In this document: positions 1-8,718 of the stretch, piece by piece
How positions within the stretch are numbered: the stretch's first letter is position 1
Layout of the letters: the number at the start of each line of letters is the position of its first letter
Assembly (NCBI RefSeq): GCF_000145035.1
Contig: NC_014387.1
Coordinates: 588,441 to 652,440 of the forward strand
Length of the DNA: 64,000 nucleotides
Origin: Butyrivibrio proteoclasticus B316
GTDB lineage: Bacteria > Bacillota > Clostridia > Lachnospirales > Lachnospiraceae
Direction: 5' to 3'
Program-made: the position numbers and the translations under genes
Notes under the pieces: model-generated
Seen by the model: only the letters and a program-made list of their open reading frames with translations
Databases searched by the model: none
What the model was told of the DNA's origin: nothing

Positions 1-882
1 GTCCTTGATGGCCCAGGCTGCGTTGCCCATAAAGTAAGGAGTGCAGCAGTACAGGAAGAATACCAGAATGCGAAGCCACTTAGGTGTGTTCCATTTGCGC
101 AGCATGACCTGTGTGTAAGCAAGAACCAGTGCCATGATAGCGGACTGGATGCAAACATAGATGAAAATGCCTACATTTCCGGTTCCAAAGAGAGCACGTC
201 CCATGAGAACAAACTGGCTTGTGATCCAGGTGTGGAAGATGGGCTGTGCGTTGTCATATCTGTATATGCCAAAGTACTGATTGAGTTCGTACCAGTTATC
301 TGCGCTGAGTGCTGCAGGATATCTCAATATCAGGTGTATTATCCATGAGAGATAGATAACAGCAAATGAAAAGAGCCATGGATGAGCGTGGTACCTGCGC
401 TTGAGCCCAGTGAATCTGGTTGACTCCATAGCCGGATTAAATGATCCAAGTATGTAGTTAAGGCCTCTTATGATCAGTAAATACAGGTAATAGAAGCCAA
501 ATAAGAAAATCAGATCTTTGATGAGATTAAACTTGGGTGTCCACAGTGATGACAGGGAATCTGAGTAAGCGAAGGCTCTGCCACCAACATACATAATGGA
601 TAGGAATGCAGATAGAACCTTGTCACCCTTAATAGTTTCCAGCTTGTGCTCAGAATCCACAAGGAATCTGTAATAGATAAATGCCAGAGCACTGGCTATA
701 ACAAGGATATAAAAGCCATTGCCAGCAAAGGTGCTATGGAGCTGTTCAAACAGTTTGAAGATAGCATTAATAGCGCCTCTTGTAATATGTGCTTCGTATG
801 GGTCAGGTGTATCCAGAGTTATAAAGAATGCTGATGCAGTTAATAGTCCATATATAAAGGACTTGATATATTTTTTATTCAT
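1..882 (-). CDS. DUF6020-like multi-pass membrane protein (partial, 3' end beyond the left edge)
   Basis: An open frame of 294 codons reads leftwards from an ATG at 882 and runs off the window without a stop. An AAGGAG ribosome binding site lies 12 bases upstream of the ATG. The protein has several hydrophobic segments (about residues 8-25, 55-72, 119-143 and 165-188). After the fourth comes a motif of the type YPAALSADNWYEL, then a second block ending NAAWAIKD. The same two blocks appear as FPGTYSTDTSAQM and SVGMWKDTFFA in the gene at 10951, so the two are distant paralogues. That arrangement fits the DUF6020 family of Firmicute membrane proteins, probably lipid-linked sugar handling enzymes of the GT-C type, but no biochemical role can be claimed. 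Confidence 0.7.
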   Translation of the reverse strand, partial: MNKKYIKSFIYGLLTASAFFITLDTPDPYEAHITRGAINAIFKLFEQLHSTFAGNGFYILVIASALAFIYYRFLVDSEHKLETIKGDKVLSAFLSIMYVGGRAFAYSDSLSSLWTPKFNLIKDLIFLFGFYYLYLLIIRGLNYILGSFNPAMESTRFTGLKRRYHAHPWLFSFAVIYLSWIIHLILRYPAALSADNWYELNQYFGIYRYDNAQPIFHTWITSQFVLMGRALFGTGNVGIFIYVCIQSAIMALVLAYTQVMLRKWNTPKWLRILVFFLYCCTPYFMGNAAWAIKD

Positions 883-1054
883 ATAGGAAAAAAGCTCCTT
901 TTAGTATTCTAATAGCCATATATCAGTATACTTGATAAGCGTATAAAAAAGAAGTGGCTGAAGGCTTGATAATTGTGGCATGTATCGGCGAAAAACGATA
1001 TAATTTAATGTGGTTTAGACTATGGAAAATGGGGAGAGGGATTTGAAAGGTCTG

Positions 1055-3490
1055 ATGAATACCAAGAAGATTATTTATGGAATAGAAATACTGCTTGTTG
1101 TGGTATGTTTACTTACTTTGTTTATACCACGTGCGCATTTCGAATATGCTGGTGCTGATTTTGAATCAGAAAATGGTATCTATATGGAAGGGCTGCTGGA
1201 TGTAGCTGAGCCAGGATACTATATTGATAATACGGTAGCTGAGGCTGGTTCTGAGAAGGTTGTGGTTTCACCAGCGACAAATCTGAGATTCGGAAGCTAC
1301 GATGTAACTATCAAATATATGGCCAGTAATACTGGAAATACATATTCCTGCGAATCTGCCTGGAATACAATGCCTGTAACACTTGGCAGAACCAAGGCTG
1401 GACTTAAAAGAGTTGAGACTTCAGATGGTGGCATGACTATCAAGCTTAATTCTGCGCTGAATGTAGGTGAGTACAGAGTTGAATATAACTTCAGTGGTGA
1501 TGGATATCTGTATGTATATGGTATGGAGATTCAGGAAACTAACTGGTGGAAGATATATCTGCTACTGGTTGTATTGAGCGTAAGTCTTATTGTTAACGGA
1601 TGTATGGCGCTTTCTGAGTGCGAAGATAAAAAAGTTCGCGGCGATTTTGTTGTAGCAGCTATTCTTGCTGTGTTTGTATCACTGCCTTTGTTTGATCCAT
1701 ATCTTATGACAGGTCATGATATGGGCTTCCACCTTGAGAGAATTGAAGCTCTGGCTGCCAATCTTAAGGTTGGACAGTTCCCGTCAAGAATATCAGCTGA
1801 TTGGTTAAATGGTAAAGGATACGCAGCATCTATTTTCTATGGAGATCTGTTCCTGTTGATTCCAGCTCTTTTGAGAATTCTTGGTGCATCAGTACAGTTG
1901 GCGTACAAGACATACATTTTCGTTGTAAATGCTGTTACAGTTGCTGTAAGTATGTACTGCTTCAGGAAGCTAATTGTTAGCAGGCTTGGAGCAATCATTG
2001 CTAGTATAGTATACGTTCTGGCTCCTTATAGGCTTCTGTGTCTGTACTCAAGAGCTGCAGTTGGTGAGTATACAGCGCTTATCTTTTACCCACTTGTGTT
2101 CCTGGGACTTATGAGGCTCTATGGCATCAGTGTTGGAATGAATGGTGGTGTGACTGGCTGTGCGAATGTTGAAGATAGTGGAATAGATGGAAATGGACTT
2201 CATGGCTTGCTTGTGAGGCTTCTTCCTCTTGTAATCGGCGTTACTGGAATTATCAATTGCCATGTGCTATCTGGAATAATTGTGGCGATATTTGTTACTG
2301 GTTTTGCTCTTATCAATTGGAAGAAGACATTCACTAAGGATGTTCTTACAGGAATTGGTCTGACAGCTGTGGCAGTTCTTCTACTTAATCTGTGGTATAT
2401 AGTTCCATTTATCCAGGTAATGGCTGATGGAATCGGAGTTATGGGACTTAGACAAAACGGAAGATTCAGATCTAATGGAACATATCTGTGGCAGATATTA
2501 TCACTGTTTCCTAGAACTGGAATATCTCTTAGCTCTGAGGAAATTATAGGTGAAGCAAGGCCTATGGAGATGGTGGTAACTATTGGAGCCGGACTAATAA
2601 CGCTGGTCACATATGCTGTTATGAAGGGATATGGATTGATCGGGAAAAAGCGAAATGCAGATATGGCCTCAAATGGAAAGGATGAGCATGATAACTCTAA
2701 TACAGAAAGTGGTGTCATGAATGCCTTATTTGCCATATCACTTCTTACAGTATTTATGGCTACACCATATTTTCCGTGGGATGGATTAAAACGTATATCA
2801 GGCGTTATGAATTCGCTGATAACTAATGTTCAGTTCCCTTTTAGATTCTTGAGCGTAGCGACATTGTGCCTTGCACTTCTGACTGGGCTTACTATTAAGG
2901 GCATCTCCGAGTATGATAAGGAAATGAACTCTATTGTCGTATTAAATGCCAAAACTATTATGGCGATTTTTAGCATAGTTATTGTTACCTTGAGCGTGAT
3001 ATCTGCCAGCTACTATATGACAGAAAAGGGAACTAGTGATGAGTTTACCTATATCGTAGATGAGTTCGAGGAAGGCGGCATTATGGGAGCTGAGTATCTT
3101 CCAAGCGGAACAGCCGAGGACTACAATGCTAATTACAATGAGCCTTATTCTGAAACAGCTGTTATAAATAGTTGGAAGAGAGAAAAGGGAAGAATCTATC
3201 TTGATGTAACGAATGGTACGGATGATATTGCAGAAGTATCTGTTCCATTTATTTATTACAGAGGTTACAGGGCTGTTGATGCAGCAACTAAAGGGGCAAT
3301 TGAAGTTGTTAAGGATGATACCGGTTTTGCTCAGTTAAGACTCGGTGCTGGCTACAGTGGAAGTGTGGAAGTGTTCTATAAAGAGCCTGTGCTGTGGAGG
3401 ATGTGCGAGATTATATCGTTACTGACTATAATTGTGCTGATAGTGGGTGTCAGATTATTAACTGAGGAAGCCAGTTTTATAAAGAGGTAG
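1055..3490 (+). CDS. Large membrane protein with a PTPS-related (PF10131-like) polytopic domain
   Basis: About 811 residues. A first transmembrane helix (residues 4-24) is followed by a beta-rich outer region to about residue 165, a second helix, then a long polytopic core. The core opens with the stretch DPYLMTGHDMGFHLERIEAL, characteristic of the '6-pyruvoyl-tetrahydropterin synthase related' membrane domain, which resembles GT-C glycosyltransferases. A C-terminal outer domain (about 680-780) and one last helix close the protein. I prefer the ATG at 1055, which has AAAGG five bases upstream; an in-frame ATG at 1022 has no ribosome site and lies only about 18 bases after a TATAAT-like box at 999. 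It starts a tightly packed run of glycan genes. The family assignment is fairly secure, the substrate unknown. Confidence 0.72.
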   Translation: MNTKKIIYGIEILLVVVCLLTLFIPRAHFEYAGADFESENGIYMEGLLDVAEPGYYIDNTVAEAGSEKVVVSPATNLRFGSYDVTIKYMASNTGNTYSCESAWNTMPVTLGRTKAGLKRVETSDGGMTIKLNSALNVGEYRVEYNFSGDGYLYVYGMEIQETNWWKIYLLLVVLSVSLIVNGCMALSECEDKKVRGDFVVAAILAVFVSLPLFDPYLMTGHDMGFHLERIEALAANLKVGQFPSRISADWLNGKGYAASIFYGDLFLLIPALLRILGASVQLAYKTYIFVVNAVTVAVSMYCFRKLIVSRLGAIIASIVYVLAPYRLLCLYSRAAVGEYTALIFYPLVFLGLMRLYGISVGMNGGVTGCANVEDSGIDGNGLHGLLVRLLPLVIGVTGIINCHVLSGIIVAIFVTGFALINWKKTFTKDVLTGIGLTAVAVLLLNLWYIVPFIQVMADGIGVMGLRQNGRFRSNGTYLWQILSLFPRTGISLSSEEIIGEARPMEMVVTIGAGLITLVTYAVMKGYGLIGKKRNADMASNGKDEHDNSNTESGVMNALFAISLLTVFMATPYFPWDGLKRISGVMNSLITNVQFPFRFLSVATLCLALLTGLTIKGISEYDKEMNSIVVLNAKTIMAIFSIVIVTLSVISASYYMTEKGTSDEFTYIVDEFEEGGIMGAEYLPSGTAEDYNANYNEPYSETAVINSWKREKGRIYLDVTNGTDDIAEVSVPFIYYRGYRAVDAATKGAIEVVKDDTGFAQLRLGAGYSGSVEVFYKEPVLWRMCEIISLLTIIVLIVGVRLLTEEASFIKR

Positions 3491-3492
3491 AC

Positions 3493-4887
3493 ATGCCTGT
3501 ATATACTAAACTTTATGGCTTATTTTTCTTGATAATATGCGTTGCTTTTTATTGTTTGGCATATATGATCAGGAATTCTGACAAAAGATCTATAGTAAGC
3601 AGAGCACTTTTGATGGGCGCAGATTTGTTTTTTTATGCCTACGCTGGACTATCGTTTATACCAGCACTTCTCTACGTGGTTATTGTTACATATGTGGGCG
3701 GACTTTTGCTGGAAAAGAGAAAAAAGCTATTACCACTCTTTTGTGTTCTGTTGTTTGCGCCATTAATAGTTTATAAGGTCGTTCAGTGGAATAAGGGAGA
3801 TTATATTATTCCGCTTGGAATATCCTTTTTTACCTTGCAGGCTTATTCGTACCTGAATAGTGTATACAATGAAGAAATTGGGCCAGAAAAATCTTTTGTG
3901 ACAGTGACTCTTTTTGTATCTTTTTTTCCGGCAGTTTCTTCAGGTCCGATACTTAGGGCATCTAAAATGATCCCGCAATTCAAAAAGCCTAAGGCTTTCA
4001 ATTACAATCTGTTTACAGATGGCATGAAGCTGTATGCTTTTGGATTATTTAAGAAGATGGTACTTGCAGATAACATGGCAATCTATATTCAGAGCGTCAA
4101 TGATCAGTTTGTAAATGGAAATATATATGGGCTGGCGGTGTTTGCTTCTGCAATATTCTATTCTTTACAGTTGTATCTTGACTTCTCAGGATATTCAGAT
4201 ATTGTTATTGGATGTTCCAAGATGCTGGGCTTTGAGATTGACAGGAATTTTGATCACCCTTACTTGGCAAGGACTATTACAGAGTTTTGGAGAAGGTGGC
4301 ATATTTCTCTTAGCAGCTGGCTCAGGGATTACATTTATTTTCCACTCGGAGGTAGCAGAAAAGGGCCTTTTAGGACATACATTAATATTGTGATTATATT
4401 TATTATCAGTGGACTGTGGCATGGGAATGGCTTTAATTTCCTGGTTTGGGGACTACTTCACGGATTATTTCAATGTGCAGAGAGAATGTTAAAGTCTTTT
4501 TCTCGCGGAAAATACAAGGGAAGCAGGATATTGACTTTTATCATGGTTACTTTTGCCTGGATGTTTTTCTCTGAGAAAAGTGTAAGCACTACGATTGACA
4601 AGATCAGAGCTTTTGTGATTATTCCAAGTGAGATTGCAGAAGTACTTAATGGAAAACTCATGATTTCGGATGTACTGCTGATTCCGCAGGATTTGAATAT
4701 GGTAGTGCTTGTTATTGGAATTGTAGTATTTGTTCTGTTAAGCATTATTACTTACAATAGGGATGGACTTGGCCTGATCAGAAGGATACCTTCTGTGCCA
4801 AGGTGGGGATTGTATTATTTACTGATTCTTGGTGTTTTGTTTTTCGCAGCATCTACACAGGTTAGTTTTATCTATAACAAGTTTTGA
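3493..4887 (+). CDS. MBOAT-family membrane O-acyltransferase (AlgI-like)
   Basis: 464 residues, polytopic. The signature block TEFWRRWHISLSSWLRDYIY lies near residue 260 and the catalytic SGLWHG motif has its histidine near residue 310. Both are diagnostic of the AlgI/DltB branch of MBOAT enzymes, which pass acyl groups, usually acetyl, across the membrane to exported polysaccharides or teichoic acids. The start is two bases after the preceding stop with AGAGG just upstream, so translation is coupled. The next gene encodes an AlgX/DltD-like protein, the usual partner that finishes the transfer outside the cell. The acceptor glycan is probably the one made by this cluster. Confidence 0.9.
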   Translation: MPVYTKLYGLFFLIICVAFYCLAYMIRNSDKRSIVSRALLMGADLFFYAYAGLSFIPALLYVVIVTYVGGLLLEKRKKLLPLFCVLLFAPLIVYKVVQWNKGDYIIPLGISFFTLQAYSYLNSVYNEEIGPEKSFVTVTLFVSFFPAVSSGPILRASKMIPQFKKPKAFNYNLFTDGMKLYAFGLFKKMVLADNMAIYIQSVNDQFVNGNIYGLAVFASAIFYSLQLYLDFSGYSDIVIGCSKMLGFEIDRNFDHPYLARTITEFWRRWHISLSSWLRDYIYFPLGGSRKGPFRTYINIVIIFIISGLWHGNGFNFLVWGLLHGLFQCAERMLKSFSRGKYKGSRILTFIMVTFAWMFFSEKSVSTTIDKIRAFVIIPSEIAEVLNGKLMISDVLLIPQDLNMVVLVIGIVVFVLLSIITYNRDGLGLIRRIPSVPRWGLYYLLILGVLFFAASTQVSFIYNKF

Positions 4888-4898
4888 CAGGATAATAA

Positions 4899-5918
4899 AT
4901 GAAGAAACTATTTAGTAAGCTGCCGCTTTTATTTTTGCCTCTTTTCATATATTTGTTTGTGGTATATGTTAATGATATTTTTAATGTGTTTCATTATGAT
5001 AATATAAGGCAGATATCAGCAAGTAGTGATGAAAACTATATTAAAACAAGATATATCCTTGATAATCCTGATAAATTCAATGCATTTATTTTGGGATCAT
5101 CGAGAGTAGGCAATTTACCTATCGAAGGGCTCCCCGAGCAGTATGATGGGGATAGCTTATCATGGTACAATATGACGTACCCAATGGGATGTCCAAGAGA
5201 TAATCTAGAGACAATCAAGACCTTTTTGAATCATGGCGTAGATATTAAATATGTGGTTATTGGAATCGATGAGATTTCGATGTATAGAAGTTATCAGGAT
5301 AATTCTGCTGAGCTGATATACACCCAGTATCAAGAGTATGAAAGGTCACCATTTTCTTTCTACTATTCATATTTAAAGGTCAAGCCTGATTTTGCATTGT
5401 TAAAAGAAGCCCTTTCTCAGAGCGAGCAAGATAAGCTTGATACTAAACTGTTCTATGAATATGGAGTAGAAAGGTCAAGTACTGATTTGTCTATTCCGGA
5501 AGGTAGTTTAAATATGGTATCATCCCTTGGATGTGGATATTATGGCCCTGATGAGAGTGTGGAGTCTATTAGAGAAATTGTTGATATTTGCAAGGATAAC
5601 GATATCGAGCTTAAAATATTTACTACACCAATCCTTGAGACAACTTATCGGGAAGCGGTGGATAAGGGATATTTGCATTATCTTAAGGATGTAGCAGATT
5701 GTACTGAATTTTACAATTTCTCTGGCCTTAATGAGTATACAACAGACATGAGATTTTATTTTGATGCTTCTCACTATAGGCCATACGTTGGAATTTTGAT
5801 TGAGAAATGTCTTTTTGCAGATACAGTAGATAGGGATGTTAGATCTTTTGGCGGATATGTTTCTAAAGATAACGTTGATGATCTGATAGCTCGTTTGGAA
5901 GAGGAGATAGTGGAATGA
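4899..5918 (+). CDS. AlgX/DltD-like SGNH-fold acyltransferase partner protein
   Basis: 339 residues with one N-terminal membrane helix (about 7-26) and an extracellular remainder. A GSSR motif near residue 67 matches block I of SGNH enzymes (nucleophile serine), and DASHYRP near residue 290 gives the paired Asp and His. This layout is typical of the DltD/AlgX proteins that work with an MBOAT protein, here the preceding gene, to O-acetylate surface polymers. The first ATG is 11 bases after the MBOAT stop, and the gene overlaps the next by ATGA. No close named relative is recognised, so substrate is open. Confidence 0.68.
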   Translation: MKKLFSKLPLLFLPLFIYLFVVYVNDIFNVFHYDNIRQISASSDENYIKTRYILDNPDKFNAFILGSSRVGNLPIEGLPEQYDGDSLSWYNMTYPMGCPRDNLETIKTFLNHGVDIKYVVIGIDEISMYRSYQDNSAELIYTQYQEYERSPFSFYYSYLKVKPDFALLKEALSQSEQDKLDTKLFYEYGVERSSTDLSIPEGSLNMVSSLGCGYYGPDESVESIREIVDICKDNDIELKIFTTPILETTYREAVDKGYLHYLKDVADCTEFYNFSGLNEYTTDMRFYFDASHYRPYVGILIEKCLFADTVDRDVRSFGGYVSKDNVDDLIARLEEEIVE

Positions 5919-7213
5919 ACCAGGTTTTTTCCAGGAAGAAACTTGCTATACATACGATTATTGTTTTGCTGATGAGTGTGGTGCTGGGTGTGGCTATGCT
6001 ATGTCTTGTTTACATGCTTCCTACAGATAAAATGAAATCAAATGTGGCGGCAGCCTATGACCTGTTCATGGATGAGAGAGTATATCATGACTGGTCTAAT
6101 GATGTAGAATACACAAGGCTTGATGGCTATACAGATATGTTGATGTATGGGACTGCTATTTATCCTAATGATGAAAGCGTGCTCAATGAAGCACTTATGA
6201 ATCGTCACATTGATATGTGGTATGAGGATGGTATGGATGTGGCATACTATTCTACTGATTCAGAGGGAGAATACAGACCAATCAGCTATGAGGTGTACTG
6301 GCATGGGTATTTGATATGGCTCAAGCCACTTCTTCTTTTCATGCATCCTAGGAATATCAGAGTTATGAACATGATATTGCAGTTTGTATTTACTGCATAT
6401 CTGATGCAGATACTGGCGTTGAGATTTCGCGGTAAGTATTCTCTTTCAGTAATATCTGGACTTATCGTGATAAATACTGTATCAACTGCTATGTGCCTTC
6501 AGTATTCGAGTATTTTTTATATTTCAGTTATAGGAATGATATTAGTGCTCAAGTATCCCATGCTTACTGCTAACAGGCATAATTATTCGTTATTTTTCCT
6601 TGTTTTGGGGATATTTGTGGCTTATTTTGATTTCCTTACATATCCGCCGATTGCTCTTTGCATGCCACTTATGATGTATCTTGTCATGCAAAATGAAGAA
6701 AATGGCAGGGAGAAGGAATCTACTAACGGAGTTTTCGCGGTTCTGAGAGCGGGAATTTATTGGAGCATTGGATATATCGGAATGTGGGGAAGTAAATGGT
6801 TTTTACCTCTTCTGGTTGGCGACAACAGACTTGGATATGTGTTGTATGAGCTTGGCTACAGATCCGGAGTTGGGAAAGTGTCATTTATTGAAGTTGTCAT
6901 CGAGAAGATAAAAGTGCTGATGATCAAGCCATTGATAGTTTATTTTGCGATTTGTCTGCTATATTTGATCATAAAAGTTGTTCTGGCTGTTGTCAGAAAA
7001 AAGGTGGTAGCGCCGTGTAAAGATTTTATTCTTGCAATGATCATGATGATGGCTATCCCTATTGCGTGGTATTTTGTTGTAAGAGAACATTCTCTTCATA
7101 CATTTGCTTATAGAGAACTTGCCGGAACTATAATGGCGGGGATGATCTTGCTGGAAAGCTTCTCGTATAATAGAGAAATTATGAATATAGGAAACGAAAA
7201 TAGGATTATATAA
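5915..7213 (+). CDS. Multi-pass membrane protein of unknown function
   Basis: 432 residues. A signal-anchor helix (about 10-32) is followed by a roughly 100-residue polar loop rich in Asp, Glu and Tyr, then about eight hydrophobic segments. The start codon overlaps the stop of the AlgX-like gene (ATGA), so it belongs to the same transcript. The architecture of one long first outer loop and a helix bundle resembles Gtr-type or GT-C glucosyltransferases, but I see no diagnostic motif and leave the function open. Involvement in building or modifying the glycan acetylated by the neighbouring MBOAT pair is inference from position. Confidence 0.6.
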   Translation: MNQVFSRKKLAIHTIIVLLMSVVLGVAMLCLVYMLPTDKMKSNVAAAYDLFMDERVYHDWSNDVEYTRLDGYTDMLMYGTAIYPNDESVLNEALMNRHIDMWYEDGMDVAYYSTDSEGEYRPISYEVYWHGYLIWLKPLLLFMHPRNIRVMNMILQFVFTAYLMQILALRFRGKYSLSVISGLIVINTVSTAMCLQYSSIFYISVIGMILVLKYPMLTANRHNYSLFFLVLGIFVAYFDFLTYPPIALCMPLMMYLVMQNEENGREKESTNGVFAVLRAGIYWSIGYIGMWGSKWFLPLLVGDNRLGYVLYELGYRSGVGKVSFIEVVIEKIKVLMIKPLIVYFAICLLYLIIKVVLAVVRKKVVAPCKDFILAMIMMMAIPIAWYFVVREHSLHTFAYRELAGTIMAGMILLESFSYNREIMNIGNENRII

Positions 7214-8710
7214 ATGAAGAAACTTAGTATTGTGATCACAACTTTACTTGCAGCAGTATTTATAGCGCTTGTCTTTATTCATATAGATATAAATGTGAAT
7301 CATTACCTTGCGCAGATGGATGCAGATATTGCCTCTGATACGATACTGACGGAGGTTCTATATGATAATGGCTTTGTTACGCCTGATACATGGGTGGGCT
7401 CTACCGAAGTTTGCGTTATATCTGCGCCAAATTTGGCTGCTTTTATTTACCCGTTAGTTGGACAGAATATGAATCTGTCGATGGGAATAGCCTGTAGCAT
7501 TATGATGCTGTTGCTGTTGGCTGTTATGATGGTGTATTTTAAACAAATAGGTTTTAACTGGAATGAAATACTGGCTTCGCTGATAGTTCTTTTTTCTCTA
7601 TCTGATATTAGAACAGAGAATCAGAGCATGCTGTTTTTGTGGGCTGCTTATTACGCCAGCCACTTTATAGCATTGTTTATTATCTTGATCTTTTATAATA
7701 AGAGCCTTGAAAAAAATACGGTTACGTTGCCTGTAATCCTGATAACGTGTGTTTTGGCTGTGCTTAATGGTATGCAAGGACTTCATGCTGACCTGTACTG
7801 CTATTTCCCTGTTCTAGGTATAGAGATAATTCGTAGATTATATTTTATTATTAAAAAAGACAATAAAAGTAGCTGGATGATTACCATATGGTTGTTTGTT
7901 ATTACGGCTATTAGTTATGCAACTACAGAAATCACAAGCTCTTTTGGAATGGGAGCATCCAGGAATATAAGACATGCAGGCGAGAAATTTATAGGAAATG
8001 TATTGCCTGATATGTTAGGTGTTATTTATTTTGGTGATGTTAAAGTTATAGGCGCTTTGGTATGTATTATAGCTTTAATCGGTTATGTTCTTCTTGTAAG
8101 AAAAATGAAAGAGACAGATATAGGGCTGTGGGCCCCAGTAGTTTCTTTTGGAATATGTGCTTTAGCCCTCACATTTACTACAGTTGAGTCAACGCCAAGA
8201 TATTTTATAACTGAGTTATTCATTGCGGGAATTGGTGTAGCTCTATTCATGAGAAAATTTAGGGAACAGCTGGCGCTTATTGGGGCTGCGCTGGTCCTTA
8301 TTCTAGGCATAATAGCCGGAAGATATTACTATGATCAGCTTGTAATTGGAGATAGGAGCGCCGAGAGTTCTGAATATCTGGTAGGCGCTTGGATGCAGGA
8401 AAATGGCTATGAATATGGCTATTCAACTTTTGATTTTGCTAACTTCATTACAGTTGACAGTAATAATGCTGTTAAGGTAAGGGCAGTAAATAGCATGAAT
8501 GAGCTTAAGGGCTGCAAGTGGCTTACTGACAGTACATGGTATCCACCGGTTAAAAGCGTGGATGGCGAGACTGTGTATATTGCTTCTGAGAGTAAAGAAG
8601 CAGATCTTAAGCAGTTCATTTCAGATAATAATGTGAATGTTGTTCGCAGAGAAGAAATTGGCAGTTTTAAAGTTTATGTCTTTGATAAGGATTATACAAT
8701 CTGGGAGTAG
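7214..8710 (+). CDS. Multi-pass membrane protein of unknown function, GT-C-like layout
   Basis: 498 residues beginning directly after the previous stop codon, with no spacer. One N-terminal helix (about 4-24), a short loop, then about nine more hydrophobic segments to residue 385, and a soluble C-terminal domain of about 110 residues. The layout matches lipid-linked-sugar glycosyltransferases of the GT-C fold. An Asp pair (QMDADIASD) stands in the first outer loop where such enzymes keep catalytic acids, but this is suggestive only. It is similar in plan to its upstream neighbour and probably acts on the same glycan. Confidence 0.55.
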   Translation: MKKLSIVITTLLAAVFIALVFIHIDINVNHYLAQMDADIASDTILTEVLYDNGFVTPDTWVGSTEVCVISAPNLAAFIYPLVGQNMNLSMGIACSIMMLLLLAVMMVYFKQIGFNWNEILASLIVLFSLSDIRTENQSMLFLWAAYYASHFIALFIILIFYNKSLEKNTVTLPVILITCVLAVLNGMQGLHADLYCYFPVLGIEIIRRLYFIIKKDNKSSWMITIWLFVITAISYATTEITSSFGMGASRNIRHAGEKFIGNVLPDMLGVIYFGDVKVIGALVCIIALIGYVLLVRKMKETDIGLWAPVVSFGICALALTFTTVESTPRYFITELFIAGIGVALFMRKFREQLALIGAALVLILGIIAGRYYYDQLVIGDRSAESSEYLVGAWMQENGYEYGYSTFDFANFITVDSNNAVKVRAVNSMNELKGCKWLTDSTWYPPVKSVDGETVYIASESKEADLKQFISDNNVNVVRREEIGSFKVYVFDKDYTIWE

Positions 8711-8718
8711 GATCAGAT

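Noticed and set aside
2200..2736. 178-codon leftward open frame
   Set aside because: It lies antisense to the PTPS-related membrane gene, has no ribosome site and no recognisable motif; a shadow of codon bias.
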